Notes: generated from the sequence alone by a model not told the origin. Shown: positions 33,651 through 44,745, numbered from the stretch's first letter. The stretch: DNA of 64,000 nucleotides from Sphaerolaimus hirsutus (GCA_964036195.1 OZ038457.1:2021180-2085179); one strand, 5' to 3'. Numbers and translations are program-made.

Positions 33651-34082
33651 TAATAGTGATTTTTTGCATCAGAATTTTCAGTAAAAATAAATTTTCTGAA
33701 TGCCATTTCATAAATCGTTTATTGAAATAGGAATTCATATAACAAATGATCAATCCAATTGAGGTGAAGGAATAAAAAGCCATGATTACTTGAACTTTTT
33801 AAATCCTTTTACATGCAATATAGGTAGTTCACACTCATCATATGGGGGGAGTCATTTTTTGTTTGTACTGTTGGATAATGGGGGGGGGGGGGGTTCAAGG
33901 GGAGGGCTATCCAAGAGCCTGTGTTTGAATGAAGAGTAGATATTAATGAAAACTAAAAAAAGTAAGATATTTTATTTAGAATCTCATACATTCAGCATTT
34001 CAGAGCATTTCAGAATTCAGATAACTGGGTTTAGGTAGAATACGGGTGTTGAGTATTATGAAGGTTCGTGTTGGGTATGACT

Positions 34083-34258
34083 GAATATTGGTGGCCCACA
34101 CACTAGTTGACACATGTGATCTTTCAATGCACATGACATAAAAAACAATACAATGACAAGTGCATTGGAAGATCACTCTGCGACACATGAAGCCAAAATC
34201 TGAGTTGACATAGACCAGTTGACACGTCTCAACTAGTGTGTGGACCACCATTATAACA
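34083..34258. mobile_element. ACACTAGTTGACA MITE
   Basis: Ends are GGTGGCCCACACACTAGTTG and CAACTAGTGTGTGGACCACC, with ATT on both sides. Related elements lie at 43593-43785, 48428-48620 and 55725-55925. Confidence 0.7.
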
Positions 34259-34291
34259 TGTTCCATCCTGTTAAGGTTTCACAAGTGTAAG

Positions 34292-34662
34292 GCTGTGTTT
34301 ACACATTTTTTTGTGACAACACTAAAAAGTTTAATAAGTTGAGTAAAACAGTTCTGTATTCATGAGAAAAAATGATCAACAGTACATTCTACCTAGGCAA
34401 ATATGCATGTCAAATTGTAGAATCATGCTTCCAGCTCAAGAGTTATAGACAATTTTTGAGTCTTGACAAGCTGGCGACAACTGCAAAATTTTTCAAACAT
34501 CTATAACTCGAGCTACAAGCATGATTCTGCAATTTGATATGCATAAGGAAGACTGGTAGAAGTATTGTTGACCACTTTTTTATGAATATGGAACTTTTTT
34601 ACTCAACTTATTCAACTTTTTAGTGTTGTCGAGTCGTCACAAAAAAGCTGTAAATGCAGCCT
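34292..34662. mobile_element. Family H foldback element, copy 3
   Basis: Ends GGCTGTGTTTACACATTTTT and GCTGTAAATGCAGCC; arms contain TTGTGACAACACTAAAAAGT and GCTCAAGAGTTATAGAC. Confidence 0.65.
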
Positions 34663-34671
34663 AAAATGTCA

Positions 34672-34785
34672 TGCAAAATGTAATGTAAAATGTCATGCAA
34701 GATGTAATGTAAAATGTCATGCAAAATCTAATGTAAAATGTCACCCAAACTGTTATTTTAATCTTTACACGACATTTTACAGGGT
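34672..34785. repeat. AATGTCATGCAAAATGTAATG tandem words
   Basis: Four forward repeats of a ~28-bp unit built from GTAAAATGTCATGCAA, followed by a short reverse arm (GACATTTTACAGGG). Confidence 0.6.
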
Positions 34786-35152
34786 GCGGGATGGCTCGGG
34801 TCAGCAATATTGCAACTATCGGGTTCATGTCGGGTCGAGTCGAGTCAAAACCGTGTGCTTGATTACAGACAAATTGCTTTTACCAGTCGCATAAACAAAT
34901 ACATGGTTGCGTGGTAGAGAACCGCTTTTTGTAGAGGGAGCTCTGCATATGAAAGTTTTTTCAATGTGTAAATAATTTATTTTAGAAGTGAATCATGAAT
35001 AATAATGGTTCAATGAACAAATTATCAAAATACATATTATCAATTATTTAAATCACTAGTTAAATCAAATAACGGTGAGCACAGGAAAACGCTTAAAAAT
35101 CGCAATTTGAGCGTTGAACAGACATAACACTAATGTGTTCCATAGCCTTACA

Positions 35153-35653
35153 CAGGGGTCTCCTAGGGGGGGGGGGGGGCTGGGGGGGGGGGGGCTGCCC
35201 CCCCCCCAAATCGGCCAGCTATCTATCTATCCCGGAGGCCGCTCAGCTATCTATCTATCCCGAGGCAAATTTTTTGGCTACTACCCCCAAAGACCCCCCC
35301 CAAATCGCTCAGCTATCTATCTATCTGGAGTGGTTTTTGAGAAATTTTGCCCCAATTTTCGCTCAAAATCACAAATTTTCGCACCTTTTTATAGTTTTTC
35401 ATCTTCAAAACCGTTCTTTCCAGTTATATACATGGTTATATACCTATTTTGAGCCATTTTATGCCTACTTTTGGCTACTTTTAACTGATTATTAGCGATT
35501 TTTTCTCATTTCTGCCTTCTTAACCTTCAAAAAGCCTATATATTGTGCCCCCGCCAGCCCCCCCCAGAAAATTTTTCCAGCTATCTATCCCTCCGGAGGA
35601 GCGATTTGCTATCTATCCAGCCCCCGCGAGGGCCAAAATCCTGGAGACCCCTG
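35153..35653. mobile_element. TCTATC family hAT-like MITE, TSD GCCTTACA
   Basis: 501 bp from CAGGGGTCTCCTAGG to GGAGACCCCTG, with exact TSDs at 35145-35152 and 35654-35661. Confidence 0.9.
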
Positions 35654-36094
35654 GCCTTACAATCAGACGAACTATTCAACTAGCAATTTTATCGTATTTA
35701 GGTAGGCGGGCCACAGATAGCAGGTTTTTGCAGTTATATAGGTAGATCAGACTGTACTAGATTTAAAAAATATTACCATATTCTGACGAATATAGTCCTG
35801 TGAACCTCGCGCTAATTTCGACGATAGTGAAAACGACCTAATGTATTCGAAAAAAACAACAAAATTTTTAAATTTTTTGATTTAAAGATGATAGGTTAGA
35901 TGTGATTGTAAAGTGCACAGAAAATAATTGACACAACCAGGTATACGCAGTTAAATACGGCTAATATATGTGCTAACACGTGATGATACCTAAATAGATC
36001 TGTATTTAACTGAGCAGATAAATACCTAGTCTACTTGCTGAAACACGCGCAGTTTCCCTGGCACTGAAATTTCCTGCAATCGCAGTTTGAAAAG

Positions 36095-36345
36095 ATGAAA
36101 GTTGTTAAAACGTATTTACGTATACTCGAGTACTGAGTAAAAACGTTTAAGTTTCCTCTGAAAAAGTACATGTATTCGCTTTTACGTTACTTTTTGAAAG
36201 TACCGTAATACCTCGAAATACCCCCAAGGGATTTATTAGTAGCCCAAAATTTTGCCTCCGGGATAGATACATAGCTGGGCGGTTTTTTTTTTTTGGGGGG
36301 GGGGGGTAACCCCCCCCCCTTTTGGAGACCCCTGACGGAACCTGT
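36095..36345. mobile_element. Stacked fragments of three element families
   Basis: AAACGTATTTACGTATACTCG words (CAGAGTTG family), then a family D left end (CCGTAATACCTCGAAATACC), then a TCTATC-family right end finishing TTTGGAGACCCCTGA. Confidence 0.5.
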
Positions 36346-36789
36346 ACTCAACTACTTTGCGGTCGGCCGAATCTAAGTGTGAAAACAGCTAAGCGCCCAT
36401 GCAACAGTGATGATACACATCGCTTAAAGGATAAAAGTGGATGCGACGCAAGTTCGGAACAGATACATTAGCAAAAGCATTGCACTGCATTTATATATAA
36501 ATAAATGACTAGACTGGCTATACTTTGCACTGAAAATTACGGCAATTTATAAACACATTTATCCGATAACGTTTTTTGCCAATTTGTTCCACAAAATACT
36601 AGGTATATAATGTACTGCGGTAAAGTTTTTGCTAAGTTGTGGATCATTATAAAGTCCATGCAAATGGTGCAGTGCGTAACATGCACCAACTGATCAAATA
36701 CAATTTGGCGTGATACCCCACAATATGATTGTTTACGGACATCCATGGTTTCACTACATATTTACAGTATACAAATAGTGAGCAGGGTA

Positions 36790-37032
36790 TACTCGGCGAA
36801 CATGATACTCTGCCCTCGCACTGATTTATGTCTCGTGATGGAAGCGTGCCAATGATGATGAAAACATGCGTTTCCGTAAAAAAATGGAAAAAAATCATAT
36901 GTAGGATACGTTAATGAATAACAATATGACAACAATCAATTTTGTCATCTTTTTATGAAACTCGCCGCGTTAACCATCGTTGGCACACTTCCAGCGGGAA
37001 CCACGCGTGCAAGGTATAAAGTAACCGGAGTA
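36790..37032. mobile_element. Family F element, second copy
   Basis: Ends TACTCGGCGAACATGATA and ACCGGAGTA, with TA on both sides. Collinear with 10013-10258. Confidence 0.7.
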
Positions 37033-37211
37033 TAATATAATTCCCATGTCATTTGAAATATTTTCCATCCACTGTTATATTGTGGGCTGATTTGTGAAAT
37101 CAGTCAAATCTAGTTGACCCATTATATGCTTCCGTGTTGGATTTACATGTTTACAGCGGTTTGTCAAATTAGAATAACATACTTAGACTAGCAGGGTTTT
37201 CTCCAGACCTG

Positions 37212-37402
37212 GTGCCAATCCCAAGCCATGTAAAGTGTAAAGTAAAGTGTCAAATGTAAAGTCAAATGCAAAGTAAAGTGTCAATTGTCATGCAAAGTTC
37301 AATAATAAAATCTTTTCTTTTTTGTTTTAATTCACACTTGACTTTGCATTTGACTTTACATTTGACACTTTACTTTACACTTTACAGGGCTTGGGACTGC
37401 CC
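37212..37402. mobile_element. GTAAAGT-word foldback element
   Basis: GTGCCAATCCCAAGCCATG to CAGGGCTTGGGACTGCC. Its AT-rich centre is inverted relative to the other copies (CATGCAAAGTTCAATAATAA first), so the two arms have exchanged. Confidence 0.7.
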
Positions 37403-37629
37403 CCTGCGGTCCGGTTTCGCGGTACTCTACACAGTTCCAAAGGGACATTTTTTACAGACACCAAATATGGATATAAGGCACCTTGTAAATTGTATCATTG
37501 TATAATACCTACTCATTGGTCTCATTCAAGAAAATCTATTTAGGGGGCTTAACGCGAAAATGAGGATATGATAAAAATTTGTTAGCAGATGGAAAAAGTC
37601 TCAAAAGAATGCCAGAAATGGGGATGGTC

Positions 37630-38035
37630 GGGCCGTAAAGTAAACCCGGCCGTAAAGTAGAGGGTGCTACTTTAGGTTGGGCACATTACGGCAGAGTTGT
37701 TTAAAGTACTGAACTTTTTTTCAAAGTAAACGTAAACGTAAAGTATTTTATTTAAAGTCACACCTGAATACAGAAAACGTAAAGTAAAAATTTTCTACTT
37801 TTACGCTGTGTAAAAGGTGAGTAAACGTAAATATCTGTAAATACTCGTTTTCTGTACTCACGTACTTTCTGTACTCGCGTAGTAAGCGAGTGACTGAGTA
37901 CCGGTATTTTTTCGGGAGGAAACGTAAACGTATTTATGCAGCACTCGAGTATACGTATTTATCGAGTAAACGTAAATACTATTTGTACAACTATGCCTTA
38001 CGGCCGGATTTACTTTACGGCCGAGTTCTCGCCGC
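37630..38035. mobile_element. GGCCGTAAAG-word element interrupted by a CAGAGTTG element
   Basis: GGGCCGTAAAGTAAACCCGG on the left and CCGGATTTACTTTACGGCC on the right flank the insertion at 37692-37995. A sister element at 49630-52520 uses GGCCGTAATG instead. Confidence 0.7.
37692..37995. mobile_element. CAGAGTTG hAT-like element, TSD CMTTACGG
   Basis: 304 bp from CAGAGTTGTTTAAAGTAC to GTACAACTATG. Flanks CATTACGG (37684-37691) and CCTTACGG (37996-38003) match at 7 of 8 positions. Internal words are GTAAACGTAAA and GAGTATACGTATTTA. Confidence 0.75.
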
Positions 38036-38488
38036 CAGAAATAAATCCCTTTGTGCATTATCAAGATTGGATCCCCGCATCCTCTCAAACCAGGTACGTA
38101 TCCGTCGGAGGAGCGATTTGCTACTGAATAAAACCCGCCTCAGTAAAATCCAGATTACCGATACCGTGCATGCGTGGTTTTCATGTTGGCAGTATGCCAA
38201 AAACTACTCATCCATGTAAATTATATAGAACGCCAAAAAATAGTCACTGTTTACACATTATAAATATGTTTACGTTAGCACAGCAACAAATTTTTATCGT
38301 TCTACAGGTGTGCGTGCATGAGTTACGCTTGGCACAATGCCAACGTGTGACACAAGTAATTGAGTGCGTGCAGGAAATAATGCTATAATGTCGCAGGATT
38401 TTAACACTGTTGTTCAATCAAATTTCACTAACAGGAATAGAAAAGCTCAGGGCTCCGTAAAATCGCCGCAAAATGTATCATCTGGAAC

Positions 38489-38566
38489 TCATTCGCCCTT
38501 AAACACAGGGGGGCGTTTTTCCCGGAATGCCTTCAAAGCTTCCAATCGATCTTTCGTTGGAATCAC
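38489..38566 (-). CDS. ECHDC2: ECHDC2 exon 7: C-terminus and stop
   Basis: Acceptor TTGCACCCAG. Reads [20 protein letters not shown], ends VFKGE then TGA. No clear AATAAA follows closely on the minus strand. Confidence 0.9.
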   Translation of the reverse strand: MIPTKDRLEALKAFREKRPPVFKGE

Positions 38567-41447
38567 CTGGGTGCAAGTCATGAATTATGTCAACAACATG
38601 AATATTATTGCAACTTGATACTGACCACACGCAGTCCACATTGGCAGCGTGCCAAGTTAAAACTACAAACCGTTGTTTATGCATGTCACTCTCGTAAATA
38701 AAGCAAAATGTCTGTCGCTGGCGAAGCCTTAATGTAAAACGACACAACAGAGACTTATGTTTCCATATTCTTATTTGATAAGAGTCGCTTGCATGAGAAA
38801 CATTTGGCACGCCGCCAGTGAAGACATGAATGCACATTTGATGAAAAAGACCCAAAGTCAAACACTCTGATTATGCTTGAAAATAGATAAAAATTTCGCG
38901 TTAATGTTAAAAAAATCTTCAAAATTCTAAATTTACCTTATCATAGCACAACTGTTCAATGACCATCGCATGAGACAAATCGACTTCCGCACCGGCAGAT
39001 ATGGCTTTCTTTGCTGCAGCCAGTGCAACGGGCCCCTGTGTTGTAAATATTTAGGCAAGTTTTTAATGGTGTGGAAGGCAAATAAAAAACGGACAAAAAT
39101 CGCTAAAAATAGGTTGATAATGCTTGAATTCAGGCATCAGGAAAAAAAAATTAGTTATTAGGTCAAAATCGGCAAAACGTTACCAAAATGAGCGATCTTG
39201 AGTGAAAATTGTGACAAAGCATAAAAACGCTACTCATAGGCAGACAGCAGGGCAGTGTGAGGGAAGGTTGTTCAAGGGGTAGTAGACAACGTCCAGAGCC
39301 AACGGTACGGCTTTGCGGTAAACGGTACGGTTAATTCCAAAAAATATTGTGGTAACCACGGTAAATATTTAATTTGACTGTAAACGGTACAGTGCGGTAA
39401 ATCTTCAATTTTGCGGTAAACAGTAAGCGAAATTCTGCCAATATCAAACAGCGCCACTGGTGCCAGTTCCGCAATATGAGAAGTGAGAAGTAAAATGGCA
39501 AATGCGAAGTGAATTGGCAAAAGCTAAGTGAAATGGCAAGTGAATTGCAAAAGCGAAGTAAAAAATAAACAGTAATTTCTCTTCGCTTTTGCCATTTTAC
39601 TTCTCAATTCACTTCGCTTTTGCCATTTTACTCTTCAATTTGTGGAACTGGCCCCAGCCCTACCGAAAACAGCATTTCCTCAGCCAGCTGCACGGCTCTT
39701 TGCAGGGCGGCGTCACCGTGTTCGTTCTGCTCGACCAAATGTCCCGCCAGTCCGATTCGGTGCGCCTCGGTACCGGAAATTCGACGACCGGTAAAAATTA
39801 GTTCCTTGGCTAGAGGCACTCCGACGCAGCGAGACAGACGTTGGGTGCCGCCTGAATGGACACATCTTTGAGAATTGGGTATGGGGTCTACTGGGGGTGG
39901 GGTTACCCCCCAATATGCTCCAGACGGGGGTATTAACCGAAATTGGCAATATGGAAAATGAAATAGCGATTTTGAATGTGAAAATCTATAAAAAGGTATG
40001 AAAATTAGCGATTTTGAGTAAAAATTGGTGAAAATTTCAAAAATCGCTACATATAGTAGATAGCTCGCCGCTTTGGGTCCCCAACACCCCTTTCCTACCC
40101 TTGGCTCCAGCGATCTATCTATCACCAAGCAAGTTTAGCTACTATTCTTTTTTCCCTGACCCCGCCCCCTCCCCAAAATCGGGCGGCTATCTATGCATCT
40201 AAAGAAATTTTAGAAAGTGTGAAAACCAATGTGAGAAACGAACCAGCACCAGGAATGATAGCCAAACGAGTTTCCGGAAGTCCCACCATCGCGTTGCTAG
40301 CTGCGCATGCGATAAAAAAAATTACAATGTCAAGTTATAAAGTTTTAAGTGTATTCTTCCTTCAATTTACGTACTTGTCGTAACATATGTGTAGGGGATG
40401 TGGGTTTACTGGTATACACCCTACCAGAATACTTGTCACAAAACAGTTTTATTGACACTTTTCCAGTTAGAGAGAATCAGAACCAGACACAATAAATGTC
40501 CGAAAAGAACACCCTTATTCCCATTACAAATTTACAAGTAGTCAGTCGAAATTACCCCCCCCCCCAAAAAAAAACAAAAAAAACAAACAACATACAAACA
40601 AACAAAAACAACAAAAAACTCACCCACAACCCTCAAATCACAGGCTAGTGCCAATTCCAAGCCTCCCCCCAGAGCATATCCATCAATAGCTGCGATCACG
40701 GGCAGGGGGAGGTTCTCGAATGCACTCATGAGAGCCCTAGCGCGCGATACAAAGCGACCCACCTCAGATTGGGGCATTGTCAGACGCTCTTTTAGATCTG
40801 CTCCTAAAGGGGGGGGGGTAATTTGAGGGAGGGGTCACGAGTGTGGTTTAGGGGGTTCAATCTCACAATTCCAAAAACTCTATTCCCAAAGACGAATTAC
40901 CAGTGTTTAAAGAAGTTTTTGTCATTTAAAAAAGGTATTTTTCCACCCCCAAACACCCCCCCCCCCCACTAACCAACACAAAAGGCATTGGGCACTGCGC
41001 TGGCGAGCACCAACACCCTGGCGCTGGGGTCGAACTGGAGGTTGTCCAGGTGGTGCTCCAAGCGCTCGGCCAGCTGCACGCTCAGCGCGTTCATGGCTTG
41101 GGGTCGATTTAGAGACCAGATTTCTATGCCTGTGGGGGGGGGGGGGATTTTTCGGTTAAGATTGAAAAATTGGTTTTTATTTTTCTGGGATTGTCCAGAG
41201 ATTCAATTATATATTTTCCTTTTTGGAGATTTTTTAAAAATATCAGAAAGTGTGAAATTTAATCAAAATATTTAAAAAAACACAAAAACCAACCATTATC
41301 CAGACGATTTACAAGCAGAACATTCGATTTATCAACTTTGGATTTGGATGAGTATGTTCTAGTGTTCGAATTGCAAGCTGTCAAATTGACACATCGCTGC
41401 AGTTTTGAAGCATTTCGCAACAAATCGACAAATCGCTTCGGAATCAT
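38489..41447 (-). CDS. ECHDC2: Mitochondrial enoyl-CoA hydratase/isomerase family protein, ECHDC2/AUH-like, complete
   Basis: Seven exons (41447-41294, 41129-40974, 40803-40624, 40300-40244, 39851-39664, 39035-38937, 38566-38489) encode about 303 aa with matching phases. Human ECHDC2 is about 290 aa. The start ATG has context GACCATGA, and the first ~40 residues are basic and Ser/Thr-rich, like a mitochondrial presequence. Oxyanion-hole segments NAFCVGADLKER and [15 protein letters not shown] are intact. The crotonase glutamates are kept in GGGLE and [14 protein letters not shown]. The end is [31 protein letters not shown] and [10 protein letters not shown] favour ECHDC2 over AUH, and the Lys-rich helix used by AUH for RNA binding is absent. 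Expected role: hydration of enoyl-CoA (methylglutaconyl-CoA-like) in the mitochondrial matrix; the substrate is not decided by sequence. Confidence 0.92.
38590..38860. repeat. Inverted repeat in ECHDC2 intron 6
   Basis: TTGGCAGCGTGCCAAG and GGCACGCCGCCAGTGAAG lie near opposite ends, recalling family F words. It is diverged and the ends are not clear. Confidence 0.35.
38937..39035 (-). CDS. ECHDC2: ECHDC2 exon 6
   Basis: 33 codons, acceptor CAACACAG, reads [20 protein letters not shown] and ends CYDK; donor GTAAAT. Confidence 0.9.
39285..39445. repeat. CGGTAAAC/ACGGTA word repeat
   Basis: Repeated GCGGTAAACGGTACGG-type words inside an ECHDC2 intron, without a clear reverse arm. Confidence 0.55.
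39465..39651. mobile_element. Family Q foldback next to an ECHDC2 splice donor
   Basis: GGTGCCAGTTCCGCAATATG at the left and CAATTTGTGGAACTGGCC at the right. The words AAGTGAAATGGCAAAAGCG are mirrored as CGCTTTTGCCATTTTACTTC. Related elements lie at 42335-42545, 45170-45262, 52848-52995 and 59088-59262. Confidence 0.75.
39664..39851 (-). CDS. ECHDC2: ECHDC2 exon 5
   Basis: Acceptor CCATTCAG. Reads [20 protein letters not shown] and continues to AEEMLFS; donor GTAGGG, phase 0. A foldback repeat begins about 12 bp into the following intron. Confidence 0.95.
39885..40200. mobile_element. Diverged TCTATC-family element in ECHDC2 intron 4
   Basis: GCGATCTATCTATCACC, AAAATCGCTACATATAG and CGGGCGGCTATCTATG words match the intact elements. 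No TSD. Confidence 0.5.
40244..40300 (-). CDS. ECHDC2: ECHDC2 exon 4: catalytic glutamate
   Basis: 57 nt, acceptor CATGCGCAG, reads [19 protein letters not shown]; donor GTTCGT. Confidence 0.9.
40624..40803 (-). CDS. ECHDC2: ECHDC2 exon 3: oxyanion hole
   Basis: Acceptor CCCTTTAG. Reads [18 protein letters not shown] and [20 protein letters not shown]; donor GTGAGT, phase 1. Confidence 0.95.
40974..41129 (-). CDS. ECHDC2: ECHDC2 exon 2
   Basis: C-run acceptor CCCACAG. Reads [20 protein letters not shown] and ends NAFCV plus one base; donor GTTAGT. Confidence 0.9.
41294..41447 (-). CDS. ECHDC2: ECHDC2 exon 1: start codon and targeting peptide
   Basis: Starts [19 protein letters not shown], ends before donor GTTGGT in phase 1. 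Confidence 0.8.
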
Positions 41448-41926
41448 GGTCAGAAATGCTGCAAATTATTTGTATAATTTTGTACTTTGCTCTTTTAGGT
41501 GTTAATTTTTGTGTGATATTTATTCATGGATTACATTTACATGTGACTAACCAGAAAATTAGAGACACCAGTGTTGAACATTTCACTGATCTTGAATTCA
41601 CTTTTCTCAGTTGACAGAATAAAAATACAGTTGAAGTACACAGATAAATTAAATATGAGGGATAGTATAATATGTAGTGTCATGAATATGATCAATAGTA
41701 TAATAATTTCACGCCACACGATTTTTAGTTCGTTAACTGCACACTTTACAATCAAATCTACCAAACCACATCTAAAAAGGATTTTTTAGCAGAAATATAT
41801 TCCATAACTGCATCATTTACCGTATTCCATCAGACAGCACACGGGCTTTTAATTTCACGGGTGATATCGCTGACAAGATGCGAAATAATCCCCATGTTGA
41901 GAAGAGGGAAAAATAAAAGTAAGCTA
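41448..41926. other. Upstream region of ECHDC2
   Basis: Should contain its promoter. No TATA-like or other motif could be assigned with confidence. Confidence 0.4.
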
Positions 41927-42329
41927 CCGTATTACCTCGAATTATCCCCCCCTTGAATTAACCCCACTCGAAATACCCCCCCCCCTAAATTTCGGCTGAG
42001 GAAATAATAACCCCCCCCCTCGAAACACCCCCCTAAAATTGAGTGTATCGTGAACGTACATGACAAATACCGCAGTTTGTGATCTGTACAAGTCAGAACA
42101 CACGTTAAAACTGATGATTGAGTGATGTTAGGGAAGGGTTTCTGTGTGTATACAGTTATATATGCCTAAAAACACATATACATCTATGTAATTGCTTGAT
42201 TTTTCTACGTCTGAGTATGCGGAATTTCTGAAAATTTCTGGCGAAATAATAGACCCCCCTCGAATTATCCCCCCTCAAATTTTGCTGGCGAAATAATAAA
42301 CCCCCTGGGGGTATTTCGAGGTAATACGG
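41927..42329. mobile_element. Family D MITE, TA-flanked, ~480 bp upstream of ECHDC2
   Basis: 403 bp with CCGTATTACCTCGAATTATC and GTATTTCGAGGTAATACGG ends between TA dinucleotides. Confidence 0.75.
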
Positions 42330-42334
42330 TAAGC

Positions 42335-42545
42335 TAACTCCGCAAGTGGAGAAGTAAAAAACACAAGTTATAAGTGAGAAGTGAAATGACACGAAAAAGT
42401 AAAAAAGCACGATTTGAAAAAGTTGAGTTAGCATGCATTCAATACTAATAAGTTAGACTCAATAATACATTCACTTTTCTTTACACTGTTTTTTGGTATT
42501 CTCGCTTATAAATTGGCTTTTTACTGGCGGAATTGACCCCGAGTG
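42335..42545. mobile_element. Family Q foldback
   Basis: AACTCCGCAAGTGGAGAAGT at the left, and TTGGCTTTTTACTGGCGGAA at the right, with AAGTGAGAAGTGAAATGAC words. Confidence 0.5.
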
Positions 42546-42699
42546 ATAATTTAATGGAATAAAGTAACATCAAAAACACAAAAAGAACACATTACATCAG
42601 AAGCTGCATGAGATAAAATGGCAATCACACAGAAACTATCACAGTTTAACATACAGAAACTGTTATATTTTTGTCACATTGTCTCGCAGGCAATTTTTA

Positions 42700-42875
42700 C
42701 AATGGCGCTGGCGCCAGTCGCCAGTAAATGGTGCATAAAAAAGGTTATGAATAAATTTGTACAATGGTGCACCATTCACTTTTGTGAATATTTATCTGGT
42801 GCCGGGTTGGCGTTAAAATGGCGCCAGCGCCATGTGAAAACTTTTTTGGCGCCATTGGCACTTTTTAATCAGAAT
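42700..42875. mobile_element. Diverged GCGCC family element
   Basis: ATGGCGCTGGCGCCAG near the left and TTTTTTGGCGCCATTGGCAC at the right. Ends are degraded and no TSD is seen. Confidence 0.5.
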
Positions 42876-42899
42876 CATCATTATAAATTATGTAAATAA

Positions 42900-43590
42900 A
42901 TAAAGTGGGTGGGATAAATAGATAAATACTTGCAGGGTGACATAATGAAGTTAAAGCTAACGATTTAATTTGACTTCTTGAACATATGTACCATTGTTTG
43001 TATGTGAATGTACACTAGGGTTGCAAGTTTTTGTCAGAAAATATTGTTGTTTAAAAAAACCCTGTCAAATGTTAAATTACTCAAAAACTGTTAAATTGGA
43101 CATCTTACGCACAAATTAACATTAGACAGTTTTCATTTCTTCTGGGGCATTCGTAAAATCAATGCATGCTCCATCCTCTACAGGTGATTTTATAAGGGTT
43201 TTTTTTAAAACAGGTTACATTTACAAAGTTTTTTTAACCCTAGTGAACACTGTTTTAAAGACAATTCATACAGTAACGAAAGCAAGTGACAATATCAATA
43301 TTTTAGCAATTCCAAGTGCCAAATTCAATAAAAAGGGAAAAAATCGCAGTATGTTGGAGCTTGGAGGCTAATATAATTACACAATATTTTTGTAGACATT
43401 ATAAGAAAAAAGAAAGTATTAGGGCAATTCACTAGACTCATAAACAACAGACGAGTAACAGAAATACGTCGAGATTTCAGTAGGACTTGAATCACAAATA
43501 AAGTAGAAAAGCTTTATATTTATTCATCACTTTACACATTCCAGTTGTCATTGTAATCGAGAGATTATATCACTCTTTAACAACATCAAT
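42900..43590. other. Unassigned AT-rich spacer
   Basis: Nothing recognised. Confidence 0.35.
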
Positions 43591-43592
43591 GG

Positions 43593-43925
43593 CGGCCCGC
43601 ACACTAGTTGACACAAGTTGATACCTAAATATGTTTTGAATACATTTTGAGTTGACTGTAATGAATTGATCATCAGCTGTTTTTTCAGATATCAAAAAGT
43701 ATTCATTCTGGTAAACCCAAATCTGTTCAAAACAGATTTTTAATTTTGTAAATTTCAGTTGTCAAATAGTGTGCATAGGCACTTTGGCACCAAAGGGTAA
43801 CAACCACAGGCCAGTCTCGCAACCCTGCAAGATGTAATGTAAAAAGTAAAATGTCAACTGTCAACTGCCATGTAAAGTGTCATCCAAAATACCTGACATT
43901 TTGCAGGATGCAGGACTGGCACCAG
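43593..43925. mobile_element. ACACTAGTTGACA element followed by a GCAAGATG-word element
   Basis: GCACACTAGTTGACAC to TTGTCAAATAGTGTGCATAG, then GGCCAGTCTCGCAACCCTGC to GCAGGATGCAGGACTGGC, a relative of the GTAAAGT family. Confidence 0.55.
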
Positions 43926-44039
43926 GTACCATAGTAAAAAGGTGCCTTCACAACACTAGGCATGAAGTATATCTAGGCACTATGCACACCAATACACACT
44001 GTCAACGGGCCTGTGCCTCTGTGCATGTTTACCCGCTGT

Positions 44040-44350
44040 GCATGTCAGGAGTATTCAAGACTTTGACCCTCCAGAGGGTTGGATAGATGGCTAATCGCTC
44101 CTCTGGAGGGATAGATAGCTAGACAAATTTTTTTGGGGGTTTTGGAATTCCTTGTATAGGCTTTTTCATAATGAGGAAAAAAGGTAGAAAAATCGCTCAA
44201 AGTAGGTGAAAAATTACTAAAAATGGGTATATAAGCACATATACTACAAGAAATTGCTTAAAATAGACAATAAAACACATGAACTAGTGATTTTGAAGGT
44301 GAAAATGTATAAAATGGTATGAAAATGAGCGATTTTGTGTAAAAATCAGG
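44040..44350. mobile_element. TCTATC-family fragment
   Basis: GACCCTCCAGAGGGTTGGAT, AATCGCTCCTCTGGAGG and TATAGGCTTTTTCAT words. Right part missing. GTTTACCCGCTGTGCATG (44028) and its complement CATGCACAGCGGGTAAAC flank it. Confidence 0.5.
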
Positions 44351-44551
44351 GTCTACATGCACAGCGGGTAAACATGCACAGAGAGCCTCAGTCACTGTCA
44401 ACTGGTTGCCATGACAATTCAGATTTTAGTTTACTGGTTGCAGAACAATGTTCAATTGCACATGCCACAATATTGAAAAACATATTGTGACATGAAACTG
44501 GTTCATGTGGTCAACTAAAATTTGAATAGGGATCAAAACCAGTTGACAGCC

Positions 44552-44745
44552 TGGAGGCAGTCCTGCAACATGCAAAGTGTTAAGTCAAGTGTCAAATTCC
44601 ATGCAACGTGTCAATCAAAATAAACAAGAAAACATTTTATTATTGAGATTTTACACTCTTCATGACAATTGGCAAATTTGTATGACATTTTACATGACAT
44701 TTGACACTTGAGTTAACATTTCACATGGTGCAGGACTTGTGTGTG
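44552..44745. mobile_element. GTCAAGTGTCAA-word foldback
   Basis: GGAGGCAGTCCTGCAACATG to CATGGTGCAGGACTTG ends with GTAAAGT-family-like arms. Confidence 0.55.

Noticed and set aside
40988..41275. 95-codon plus-strand frame
   Set aside because: Antisense of ECHDC2 exon 2.
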